A DNA stretch of 64,000 nt, from NCBI RefSeq assembly GCF_014274685.1, contig NZ_CP060393.1, positions 558,001 through 622,000 of the forward strand, given 5' to 3'. Below the pieces are notes generated by a model. That model was not told the DNA's origin. It made no database searches and saw only the letters and a program-made list of their open reading frames with translations. Numbering within the stretch: position 1 is the first letter of the stretch; the number at the start of each line of letters is the position of its first letter. Position numbers and translations under genes: made by a program. This document shows positions 50,102 to 57,979 of this stretch, in pieces. The DNA is from Edaphobacter sp. 4G125 (lineage in GTDB: Bacteria > Acidobacteriota > Terriglobia > Terriglobales > Acidobacteriaceae).

Positions 50102-51193
50102 ATGAAGTGGCAGAGATGGGTGGGCATGATCGGGCTGGTTGGGTGGATGAGTCTGGCTGGCTGGTGCCAAAGTCCCAAAGGAGTCGTCGGAAAGCTGAAG
50201 GTCTACTTCGTGGATGTGGAGGGAGGGCAAGCTACCTTATTTGTCACTCCTGCCAGTCAGTCGCTGCTGATTGATACAGGTTGGGGGGACAACGAGGGGC
50301 GTGACGCCGATCGAATTGCGGCAGTAGCCAAAGATGCCGGGCTGAAGAAGATCGACTATGTGCTCATCACCCACTTTCATGAAGATCACGTTGGCGGAAT
50401 TCCACAGCTCCTTGATCGGGTGAAGGTGGGAGCCTTTATCGATCACGGTTCGAACCGCGAGGATGCGCCCGCAGCGCAGCGGGGGTATGCGACATACGAG
50501 AAGGAAATCGCTGCCAACAAGATCAAGCGCATTATCGCCAAACCCGGCGACGTGCTTCCTATCGTGGGAATGAAGGCCGTCGTTGTCAGCGCCGATGGCG
50601 AACTGATCAGCGCTTCGCTCGAAGGAGGAGGAGCAGTCAATCCCTTTTGCAAGGATGCGGAGACCAGACCAGCCGATACGACCGAGAACTCCCGTTCCCT
50701 GGGGGTGCAGATCACATTTGGCAAGTTGCGCCTGCTGGATCTGGGTGACCTGACCTGGGACAAGGAGATGGAGCTTGTCTGTCCGGCGAATAAGCTGGGC
50801 CGGATGGATGTCTATATCGTTTCGCACCACGGATGGGACCACAGCTCGAGCCCTGCGATGGTGGATGCAATCAGTCCGCGAGTGGCCATCATGGACAATG
50901 GAGAGCGCAAGGGGGGCTCAGCTTCGGTTCTGGATACCATTCAGAAATCTCCTGGGCTGGAGACGCTCTGGCAGCTCCATTTCTCCGAAGAAGGCGGCGA
51001 AGAACACAATACGGAAGATGAGTACATCGCCAATCTGGAAGGGCAGGAGAACGGCAATTTTCTGGAATTGATCAGTGCGGGGGATGGCACCTTCGATGTT
51101 TTCAACTCCAGAACCGGCAAGATGAAACGTTACGGATCTACTCCATCGCCAAGCGTTGCTCCGCATATCTCCGCACCGGACGTGAACCCGTGA
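50102..51193 (+). CDS. Secreted metallo-beta-lactamase fold hydrolase (ComEC C-terminal-like)
   Basis: The 363-residue product has a signal segment (GMIGLVGWMSLAGWCQ) and a metallo-beta-lactamase fold like the C-terminal part of ComEC. KVYFVDVEGGQATLFVTPAS begins the domain, VLITHFHEDHVGGIPQLL binds the metals, LLDLGDLTWD follows and VSHHGWDHSS is near the end. Proteins of this type degrade DNA or small phosphodiesters outside the cytoplasm. ATG 50102 is used since the signal segment starts there. It is divergent from the glycoside hydrolase gene; an IclR gene follows on the same strand. Confidence 0.87.
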   Translation: MKWQRWVGMIGLVGWMSLAGWCQSPKGVVGKLKVYFVDVEGGQATLFVTPASQSLLIDTGWGDNEGRDADRIAAVAKDAGLKKIDYVLITHFHEDHVGGIPQLLDRVKVGAFIDHGSNREDAPAAQRGYATYEKEIAANKIKRIIAKPGDVLPIVGMKAVVVSADGELISASLEGGGAVNPFCKDAETRPADTTENSRSLGVQITFGKLRLLDLGDLTWDKEMELVCPANKLGRMDVYIVSHHGWDHSSSPAMVDAISPRVAIMDNGERKGGSASVLDTIQKSPGLETLWQLHFSEEGGEEHNTEDEYIANLEGQENGNFLELISAGDGTFDVFNSRTGKMKRYGSTPSPSVAPHISAPDVNP

Positions 51194-51235
51194 AATGATC
51201 GACAGACCCTAAGGCTTTTGTTACCTTTGTGGGAA

Positions 51236-52090
51236 ATGCGATCTGCTGCAGCTCGACCCGTAAACGTTAAACCCCAGGGAAAACGCTATTATCCGACGCC
51301 CGCGCTCGAGAAGGGGCTGGACATTCTTGAGCTCTTTGCCAGCAACCCTGAAGGGATGACTGTCAGCGAGGTGGCGCGTCGGTTGAACCGCACGATGTCG
51401 GAGATCTTCCGCATGCTGCTTTGCCTGGAGCATCGCGGATATCTAGCGCAGTCGGCCAGCAAGGATCGCTATCACCTGACACTGCGATTGTTCCGGTTGG
51501 GGCAGGAGCATCCTCCGACTAAGCGCATGGTCACCGAGGCGCTTCCGGTGATGCATGCGGTCGCTCATAAGCTGCGTCAGTCCTGCCATCTTGGAGTCCT
51601 CGATGGAGGTCACGTCGTCATCCTGGCGCAGGTGGACTCCCCGGAATCTACCGGATTTTATGTTAAGGTCGGTTCGAAGGTAGACCTGATGCACGCCGCA
51701 ACGGGCCATGTCATCCTGGCTCACCAGACCCCTGATGCCTGCGAACGCGCGATCCAGGAATGGGTACGGGAGACGGACAAGAAGAAGCCCGCCGATCTGG
51801 ACGATCATCTCGAGAAGATTCGCTCCCGCGGTTATGAGCGTCGGGCGAGTTATGAGGTGACAGGAGTCGTAAATATTAGCTTCCCCGTCTTGAACTCGCA
51901 GGGCAATGCGATCGCCGGACTGACGGTGCCTTACGTGAAACGGATTGAAGACACGGTCAGCGTTCAAGAGATCATTGATGCGCTAAGCGAGGCCAGTCGC
52001 CAGATCTCTGAGGCGATGGGCGCTTCGACAGAAGAGCCACTCCAAAAGCCGTCGGACGCGCCAAAGAAATCTTCCCGATCCAAGAAGTAG
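51236..52090 (+). CDS. IclR family transcriptional regulator
   Basis: The 284-residue product has an N-terminal winged helix (ALEKGLDILELFASNPEGMT, then VSEVARRLNRTMSEIFRMLL) and an IclR effector domain (about 95-255: CHLGVLDGGHVVILAQVDSP, VGSKVDLMHAATGHVILAHQ). The tail is rich in Lys and Ser. IclR proteins commonly govern carbon-source catabolism, binding small acids or sugars. ATG 51236 is used; a TTG at 51218 is the alternative. Its targets are not evident, though the nearby inositol and glycan genes are possible. Confidence 0.93.
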   Translation: MRSAAARPVNVKPQGKRYYPTPALEKGLDILELFASNPEGMTVSEVARRLNRTMSEIFRMLLCLEHRGYLAQSASKDRYHLTLRLFRLGQEHPPTKRMVTEALPVMHAVAHKLRQSCHLGVLDGGHVVILAQVDSPESTGFYVKVGSKVDLMHAATGHVILAHQTPDACERAIQEWVRETDKKKPADLDDHLEKIRSRGYERRASYEVTGVVNISFPVLNSQGNAIAGLTVPYVKRIEDTVSVQEIIDALSEASRQISEAMGASTEEPLQKPSDAPKKSSRSKK

Positions 52091-52186
52091 CACAAAGGGA
52101 CCCAGGTTCTTCCCTTTGCTCGCTCTACGGCAAATACGAGGGGCGTTTTGTTCCGCAATGCTGGTCAGCGTTTAGGCGCGATAAGT

Positions 52187-52200
52187 GTCCGAAAGTGGAC
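52187..52200 (+). promoter_or_regulatory. Candidate enhancer site for the sigma-54 activator
   Basis: GTCC-GAAAGT-GGAC forms a short inverted repeat about 85 bases upstream of the -24 box of the efflux operon. The position suits an upstream activator site; the sequence itself is weak evidence. Confidence 0.35.
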
Positions 52201-52271
52201 GGTTAGTTTCGTTTGCGGACGCCAGACCTCTCCGTCTCTCTTGTAAGTAATTGAAAAGACATTATTGGGAA

Positions 52272-52287
52272 TGGCAGCGCGGTTGCG
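52272..52287 (+). promoter_or_regulatory. Sigma-54 (-24/-12) promoter of the efflux operon
   Basis: TGGCAGC-GCGG-TTGCG matches the consensus TGGCACG-N4-TTGCW at TGGCA and TTGC with exact spacing. Transcription would start near 52298, only about 5 bases before ATG 52303, so the first gene's message would have almost no leader. Confidence 0.7.
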
Positions 52288-52302
52288 ATCTGTATTGTCG
52301 CA

Positions 52303-53562
52303 ATGGACATTCAGAGACCAGATATCAAGAAGAAGAAGGTTCGGCGGCAGTGGATCGTCGGCGGGATTGCGGTGCTGGTACTGGCGACCGCGGGTTTTTT
52401 CGTTTCCAAGCTGAAGCCGGCTGCGCCAACCGTGGATCGGGCGACGGTGTGGACTGACACGGTGAAGCAGGGGCCGCTGCTGCGGCAGGTACGTGGACCA
52501 GGATCACTGGTTCCGCGCGAGGATAAGATTCGGCTGATTCCCTCCGAGACGGAGGCGACGGTGGTGCGAATTCGTGTTCTACCGGGTGCGAAGGTCGAGC
52601 CGAACACTATTTTGATGGATCTTGTTGATCCGACCGTGCAGCAGGAGTTGCTGGATGCTCAGCTGCAGTTGAAGGCCGCGCAGACCGACCTGACCAACCT
52701 GAAGGCAAAGCTGCAGAGCGACTTGATGACCCAGAAGGCCGGAGCCGCAACCGTAAGCGCGGACTATAACCAGGCGAAGCTGCAGGCCCAGACGGATAAG
52801 TCGCTGTATGACCTGGGCGTCATCAGCGGCCTGACGTATAACGCTTCGAAGGGCAAGGCCGATGAGCTGACCACGCGCGATGAGATTGAGAAGGAACGCC
52901 TTGTGGTGAACGAGAGGGCGATTGCAACCCAGATTGCGGTGCAGCAGACGAAGGTGGAGCAGGCACAGGCGCTCTTGGCCCTGAAACAGAAGCAACAGGA
53001 TGCGCTGAGCGTAAAGGCGGGGATTAGCGGCGTGCTGTCGGATATGTCGCACCAGGTGGGTGAGCATGTGGCTCCGGGAACGACGTTGGCGAAGGTTATT
53101 CAGCTGGATCAACTGAAGGCCAGCCTGAAGATCGCGGAGACGCAGGCAAGAGACATCCAGATCGGACAGCCCTCGGAGATCGATACACATAACGGCGTGA
53201 TTGAAGGCAAGGTTATGAGAATTGATCCCGCAGTCGTGAACGGAACCGTGACAGTTGACGTAGAACTGGAAGGCGCGCTGCCGCAGGGCGCTCGTCCTGA
53301 CCTGAGTGTGGATGGGACGATCGATCTGGATCGCATGGCTAATGTGCTGTATGTCGGACGGCCAGCATTCGGAAATGAGAACAGCATGATCAGCCTCTTC
53401 AAGCTGAGTCCGGATGGAAAGACCGCGGTACGGGTTCCGGTGAAGGTTGGCAAGGCTTCCGTGAATGCAATTCAGGTGATTGAAGGATTGCAGAGCGGGG
53501 ATACCGTCATCCTTTCGGACATGAGCCGATGGGATAACACCGACAGGATTCGCCTGGAGTAA
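52303..53562 (+). CDS. HlyD/MacA-type periplasmic adaptor of an efflux pump
   Basis: The 419-residue membrane-fusion protein has an N-terminal anchor span (residues 17-35), lipoyl-like halves (about 65-100 and 240-275), a long alpha-helical hairpin (about 110-235, rich in Gln, Lys and Ala) and beta-barrel parts. It would join the ABC permease to the TolC-like channel across the periplasm. No ribosome site is visible before ATG 52303. A sigma-54 promoter lies immediately upstream. The gene starts an eight-gene same-strand run ending with the kinase at 62655. Confidence 0.92.
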   Translation: MDIQRPDIKKKKVRRQWIVGGIAVLVLATAGFFVSKLKPAAPTVDRATVWTDTVKQGPLLRQVRGPGSLVPREDKIRLIPSETEATVVRIRVLPGAKVEPNTILMDLVDPTVQQELLDAQLQLKAAQTDLTNLKAKLQSDLMTQKAGAATVSADYNQAKLQAQTDKSLYDLGVISGLTYNASKGKADELTTRDEIEKERLVVNERAIATQIAVQQTKVEQAQALLALKQKQQDALSVKAGISGVLSDMSHQVGEHVAPGTTLAKVIQLDQLKASLKIAETQARDIQIGQPSEIDTHNGVIEGKVMRIDPAVVNGTVTVDVELEGALPQGARPDLSVDGTIDLDRMANVLYVGRPAFGNENSMISLFKLSPDGKTAVRVPVKVGKASVNAIQVIEGLQSGDTVILSDMSRWDNTDRIRLE

Positions 53563-53591
53563 CGGAAGAAGAGAGAAAAAGGAGAGAGCGA

Positions 53592-54302
53592 ATGGCGGAG
53601 TCAATTATCGAGATCGAGCAGCTGACGAAGATCTTCTACACGGATGAGATCGAGACACACGCGCTTTCAGGCGTGCATCTACAAATCAATCGCGGAGAGT
53701 ATGTGGCGATGTCAGGGCCTTCCGGCTGCGGCAAGTCGACGCTGCTTTCAATCATCGGGTTGCTGGATACACCGACCGGCGGACGCTACCAATTAAATGA
53801 CAAAGAAGTGGCCAACCTGGACTTCGCCGACCGATCGCGGATTCGCAACCAGGAGATCGGTTTTATCTTCCAGAGCTTCAATCTGATTGGCGATCTCAGC
53901 GTGGCGGAGAATGTAGAACTTCCGCTGACGTATCGTGCGGGCATGCCTGCGGCCGAACGTCAGAAGAGAGTCAAAGAGTCTCTGGAGCGGGTGAACATGG
54001 CCCATCGGATGCGGCACTATCCAGCGCAGCTCTCGGGTGGTCAGCAGCAGAGAGTCGCTGTAGCCCGTGCACTGGCAGGTTCGCCTTCAATCCTGCTCGC
54101 GGACGAGCCTACAGGAAATCTCGACTCGAAGAATGGCGAGGCCGTGATGAAGTTGCTGAAGGAACTGCATGACGAAGGAGCGACGATCTGCATGGTGACG
54201 CACGATCCGCGTTTTGCCGCGCACGCGGAGCGTCAGATTCATCTGTTCGATGGCAAGGTGGTTGCGGAAGGAGAGCTAAGCCAGTTGATGGCGGAGGCGT
54301 AG
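53592..54302 (+). CDS. ABC transporter ATP-binding protein (MacB/LolD-like), first copy
   Basis: The 236-residue ATPase has Walker A GPSGCGKSTLLS, Q-loop GFIFQSFNLI, signature LSGGQQQRVAVARAL, Walker B ILLADEPTGNLD and H-loop MVTHDPR. It belongs to the MacB/LolD/FtsE group, which works with FtsX-like permeases to drive extrusion or envelope work rather than transmembrane import. A GGAGAGAGCG ribosome site precedes it. The small membrane protein gene starts 2 bases after its stop. Confidence 0.95.
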   Translation: MAESIIEIEQLTKIFYTDEIETHALSGVHLQINRGEYVAMSGPSGCGKSTLLSIIGLLDTPTGGRYQLNDKEVANLDFADRSRIRNQEIGFIFQSFNLIGDLSVAENVELPLTYRAGMPAAERQKRVKESLERVNMAHRMRHYPAQLSGGQQQRVAVARALAGSPSILLADEPTGNLDSKNGEAVMKLLKELHDEGATICMVTHDPRFAAHAERQIHLFDGKVVAEGELSQLMAEA

Positions 54303-54304
54303 TC

Positions 54305-54649
54305 ATGATCCGTGGAGTGATCCAGGAAATAAGGCAGATCGGGTACGAGATGCCGGCGTTTACCGCAGCGTTTCTACTGCTGTTCGCGCTGTGCATCGGA
54401 GTCCGTTGCGCCATCTTCTACGAGGCGGATGGAGAGCAGCTGCGGTTTATTGCCGATCGAAACGGTGTAAGGAGCGATGTAAAGACGGACATGGAGGGAG
54501 ATCCGATGCAGCGAATGTATGCGCGGGTCGAGTGTCCGGTTAAGATTCCCGGGGTCACAGTGATCGTCGGTTTACGCCAATACAGCATGGAGCTAAGTGT
54601 CCCGATTGCCAGCTTTCGCGCACTGATCCGAGATGAGCAGCGAATATAG
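54305..54649 (+). CDS. Small single-span membrane protein in the efflux operon, unknown function
   Basis: The 114-residue product has one span near residues 18-38 (AFTAAFLLLFALCIGVRCAI) and a soluble C-terminal domain (YEADGEQLRFIADRNGVRSD and GVTVIVGLRQYSMELSVPIA). Its start lies 2 bases after the ATPase stop, so it is clearly part of the operon. No family is recognised. It may be an accessory subunit of the pump. Confidence 0.65.
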   Translation: MIRGVIQEIRQIGYEMPAFTAAFLLLFALCIGVRCAIFYEADGEQLRFIADRNGVRSDVKTDMEGDPMQRMYARVECPVKIPGVTVIVGLRQYSMELSVPIASFRALIRDEQRI

Positions 54650-54709
54650 CTTGTCATCGTTTTCCACGAGAGTATTTCAGACGTGTAATGAGCAATCGAA
54701 GGAGTGAGC

Positions 54710-57262
54710 ATGAACCGATTGATGCAGGACGTAAAGTTTGCGCTGCGGCAGCTGCGAAAGGCCCCGGGGTTCACAATCACGGCTGTCATCACGCTTGCTC
54801 TGGGAATTGGAGCAAACGCGGCGATCTTTACGCTTGTTCATGCGGTTTTGCTGAAGAACCTTCCGGTTGCGGATCCTTCCTTGCTAGTTCGGGTTGGTGA
54901 TCGAGATGACTGCTGTGTGAATGGTGGAGTGCCGGATGAGAACAACTATTCCATCTTCGCCTCGGAGTTGTATGAACATCTCCGCGATAATTCGCCCGAG
55001 TTTGAAAACCTTGCGGCGATGCAGGCGGGTGTCGGAGACGGTGGGATCACAGCGCGAAGTGCACGCCCAGGCGATCTGCCAAAGGCGATGCGGGGAGAGA
55101 TGGTCACGGGCAATTATTTTCAGGTTCTCGGCCTGAATCCCTATGCGGGCAGATTGATCGTGCCTTCGGATGATGTTCCTGGTGCGCCGATGGGCGTGGT
55201 GATGAGTTATCAGGCTTGGCAGCGCGATTACGGATCGGATCCATCCGTGGTGGGGAGCAAGTTCACATTGAACACATATCCCGTGACGATCCTCGGTATC
55301 ACTCCGCCTGCGTTCTACGGAGACCGCATGACGGATTCTCCTCCGGACTTCTATATTCCGATGGTTCTCGAGCCTCAACTGGGGCCTGCTTATCCGACAA
55401 GCCTTCTGCACCGCCGAGGAGCAAATTGGCTCTATCTACTGGGCAAGGTTAAACCGGGCACGAACGTTGCGCAGCTTCAGGCAAAGATGAGTGCTTCGCT
55501 GCGGAATTATCTGGCGACACTGGATAACTACAAGAAAGAAGGGATGGCCAAGAACCTTGCCGATTCGCATGTAGTGCTGACACCTGGAGGCGCAGGCATT
55601 GCCAATATGCAGCAGGAGTTCGGTAAGGGGTTACGGCTTCTGATCACGATCTCGGCGTTGGTGTTGTTGATTGCCTGCGCGAACATTGCCAACCTTGTGC
55701 TGGTGCGCGGTATGGCGCGTCGTGCAGAGACTTCGATTCGCATGGCGCTGGGTGCGCAGAGAAAGAGACTGATTCGGCAGATGCTCACGGAGAGCATTGT
55801 GCTGTCATGCATCGGCGGTTTTGCGGGATTACTGATTGCTTTCGGAGGGACAAAGCTGTTGTTGGCCATGGCGTTCCCACAGGCCACGAGCCTTCCGATT
55901 GAGGCGAGTCCTTCGCTTGTGGTGCTGGCATTTGCCTTTGGGTTGTCATTGCTGACAGGACTGGTTTTTGGAATTGCTCCAGCCTGGATCACATCACATT
56001 CGCAGCCGGCTGAGGCTCTGCGTGGATCGAATCGATCGACAGGTGACAGTGCTGGATGGTTGCAGAAGTCGCTGGTGATTCTGCAAGCGGCACTTTCGCT
56101 GGTGTTGCTGGTTGGCGCTGGTCTGATGGCGAAGAGTCTGAATAAACTGCAGAACCAGGACTTCGGCGTGATCACTGAGAATCGTGTGGTCGCGCACTTC
56201 AGCCCAGAGAATGCTGGCTACAAACAGGAACAACTCCAGGCACTCTACGACAGGATCGATCAGAACCTCCATGCATTACCAGGTGTGGAGAAGGCATCTC
56301 TTTCGCTCTACACACCGTTGGAAGGAAATAACTGGGGTGAGGGCGTGTTTATTCAGGGGCGTCCAGAACCCAGAGTGGGAGATCACATTGGCGCCTCATG
56401 GCTGAGGGTGAGTCCGGAGTACTTCGACATCGTGGGCCATCGTGTACTTCGCGGGCGCGGAGTAACCGTGCACGATACGGCGACGTCAGCTCCCGTGGTT
56501 GTCGTGAATGAGACATTTGTGAAGAAGTTCTTTCCGCATGGAGAGGATCCGATTGGAGCGCACTTTGGTGTATCCGGTATGGAGAGTGTAGGCGACTGGG
56601 AGATTGTAGGAGTTGTCTCAGACATCAAATACAACAATCTGCGAAATCCAACCCGGCCGATGTACTTCCGTCCACTATTGCAGGTTGCGCACACTAAGCC
56701 GGAAGACGATATCCGATCGCTTTATGCCGGAGCGATCATGTTGCAGACCAAAGGACAAGTGGACGGGTTGGAATCGCAGATACGCAGAACGCTCGCCAAC
56801 ATTGATCCCAATCTGACGATCACGCGATACGAGACCTTCGCAGAACAGATCCACGGACAGTTCAATCAGGAGCGATTGATTGCCCGGCTCACATTAATGT
56901 TTGGCCTGCTGGCCCTGATTCTTGCCTCTGTTGGTTTGTATGGAGTGACGGCGTATTCCGTAGCGAGGCGTACACCGGAGATTGGCGTGCGGATGGCGTT
57001 AGGTGCAAACCGCAGCAGCGTGGTCGGCATGGTGCTAAAAGAAGCGATGCTACAGGCAGGTATCGGTCTTGCAATTGGAATTCCGGTGGCATGGATATGT
57101 GCGAGGTTTGTGCAGTCACAACTGTATGGTGTAGGTGGGCACGATGCGATGGTTCTGGCAGGAGCAATTCTAGTGCTGGTATGCGCGGCATGCATTGCTG
57201 GGTTGATTCCAGCACAACGAGCGGCATCGACAGATCCGGTAAAGGCGCTGCGAACAGAATAA
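54710..57262 (+). CDS. MacB/FtsX-type duplicated ABC permease (ADOP-like)
   Basis: The 850-residue permease contains two copies of the MacB core plus FtsX domain. The first begins with MQDVKFALRQLRKAPGFTIT, with spans at about 22-45, 315-340, 375-395 and 410-430; the second begins near WLQKSLVILQAALSLVLL, with final spans near 735-845. This fits the duplicated permeases common in Acidobacteria. Such mechanotransmission permeases use ATP to move the periplasmic domain and push substrates out through TolC. ATG 54710 has AAGGAG 6 bases upstream. Flanking ATPase genes lie on both sides. Substrate unknown. Confidence 0.93.
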   Translation: MNRLMQDVKFALRQLRKAPGFTITAVITLALGIGANAAIFTLVHAVLLKNLPVADPSLLVRVGDRDDCCVNGGVPDENNYSIFASELYEHLRDNSPEFENLAAMQAGVGDGGITARSARPGDLPKAMRGEMVTGNYFQVLGLNPYAGRLIVPSDDVPGAPMGVVMSYQAWQRDYGSDPSVVGSKFTLNTYPVTILGITPPAFYGDRMTDSPPDFYIPMVLEPQLGPAYPTSLLHRRGANWLYLLGKVKPGTNVAQLQAKMSASLRNYLATLDNYKKEGMAKNLADSHVVLTPGGAGIANMQQEFGKGLRLLITISALVLLIACANIANLVLVRGMARRAETSIRMALGAQRKRLIRQMLTESIVLSCIGGFAGLLIAFGGTKLLLAMAFPQATSLPIEASPSLVVLAFAFGLSLLTGLVFGIAPAWITSHSQPAEALRGSNRSTGDSAGWLQKSLVILQAALSLVLLVGAGLMAKSLNKLQNQDFGVITENRVVAHFSPENAGYKQEQLQALYDRIDQNLHALPGVEKASLSLYTPLEGNNWGEGVFIQGRPEPRVGDHIGASWLRVSPEYFDIVGHRVLRGRGVTVHDTATSAPVVVVNETFVKKFFPHGEDPIGAHFGVSGMESVGDWEIVGVVSDIKYNNLRNPTRPMYFRPLLQVAHTKPEDDIRSLYAGAIMLQTKGQVDGLESQIRRTLANIDPNLTITRYETFAEQIHGQFNQERLIARLTLMFGLLALILASVGLYGVTAYSVARRTPEIGVRMALGANRSSVVGMVLKEAMLQAGIGLAIGIPVAWICARFVQSQLYGVGGHDAMVLAGAILVLVCAACIAGLIPAQRAASTDPVKALRTE

Positions 57263-57271
57263 GAGGTCATC

Positions 57272-57979
57272 ATGATTGAGCTGAGGAACATTGAGCGCAG
57301 CTACAAAGCTGGGCATACAGAGACATGGGTTTTGCGCCGCATCAACCTGACGATTCAGCCGTGGGAATTTGTGACCATTATGGGGCCGTCGGGAGCGGGC
57401 AAATCCTCGCTGTTGAATGTGTTGGGCATGCTGGACGACCAGTGGAAGGGTGAGTTCGATTTCGATGGCGAGGCCGTTCATCGGATGAACCGCAAGCAGC
57501 GCGCCGACCTGGCGCGCAGACGCATCGGCATGGTCTTTCAGAGCTATCACCTGCTGGACGATCTGACGGTCGCGGAGAACATCGACCTTCCGCTCTCGTA
57601 CAAGGACATTCCTCGAGCGGAGCGCCAGGGTATGGTGGCCGATACTCTGGACCGATTCCAGATTGTGGGCAAGAAGGATCTGTATCCACATCAGCTCTCG
57701 GGCGGACAGCAGCAACTGGTAGGAATTGCGCGCGCGATGATCCACAAGCCGTCGCTGTTGCTAGCTGATGAACCCACGGGAAATCTGCAATCGAAACAAG
57801 CGAAGGAGATCATGGAGATGTTCCGGCAGTTGAATGAGGAAGGCACGACGATCGTACAAGTGACACATTCGGAGGCCAATGCTGCCTATGGCACGCGCAC
57901 GATCGAGCTGCGGGACGGATGGGTCTACTCCGATACAGCGGGTACGGTTGCCGGTGCGGCCGAGGAGGTGAACCAGTGA
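57272..57979 (+). CDS. ABC transporter ATP-binding protein (MacB/LolD-like), second copy
   Basis: The 235-residue ATPase has Walker A GPSGAGKSSLLN, Q-loop GMVFQSYHLLD, signature LSGGQQQLVGIARAM (with Leu replacing the usual Arg), Walker B LLLADEPTGNL and H-loop VTHSEA, where Ser replaces the usual Asp. It differs clearly from the first ATPase of the operon, so the pump may use a heterodimer of two ATPases or two permease halves may prefer different partners. Its stop overlaps the GTG of the TolC-like gene. Confidence 0.94.
   Translation: MIELRNIERSYKAGHTETWVLRRINLTIQPWEFVTIMGPSGAGKSSLLNVLGMLDDQWKGEFDFDGEAVHRMNRKQRADLARRRIGMVFQSYHLLDDLTVAENIDLPLSYKDIPRAERQGMVADTLDRFQIVGKKDLYPHQLSGGQQQLVGIARAMIHKPSLLLADEPTGNLQSKQAKEIMEMFRQLNEEGTTIVQVTHSEANAAYGTRTIELRDGWVYSDTAGTVAGAAEEVNQ

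Noticed and set aside
52579-53604. 341-codon minus-strand frame
   Set aside because: Antisense to the MacA-like adaptor; Leu/His/Arg-rich with no motif.
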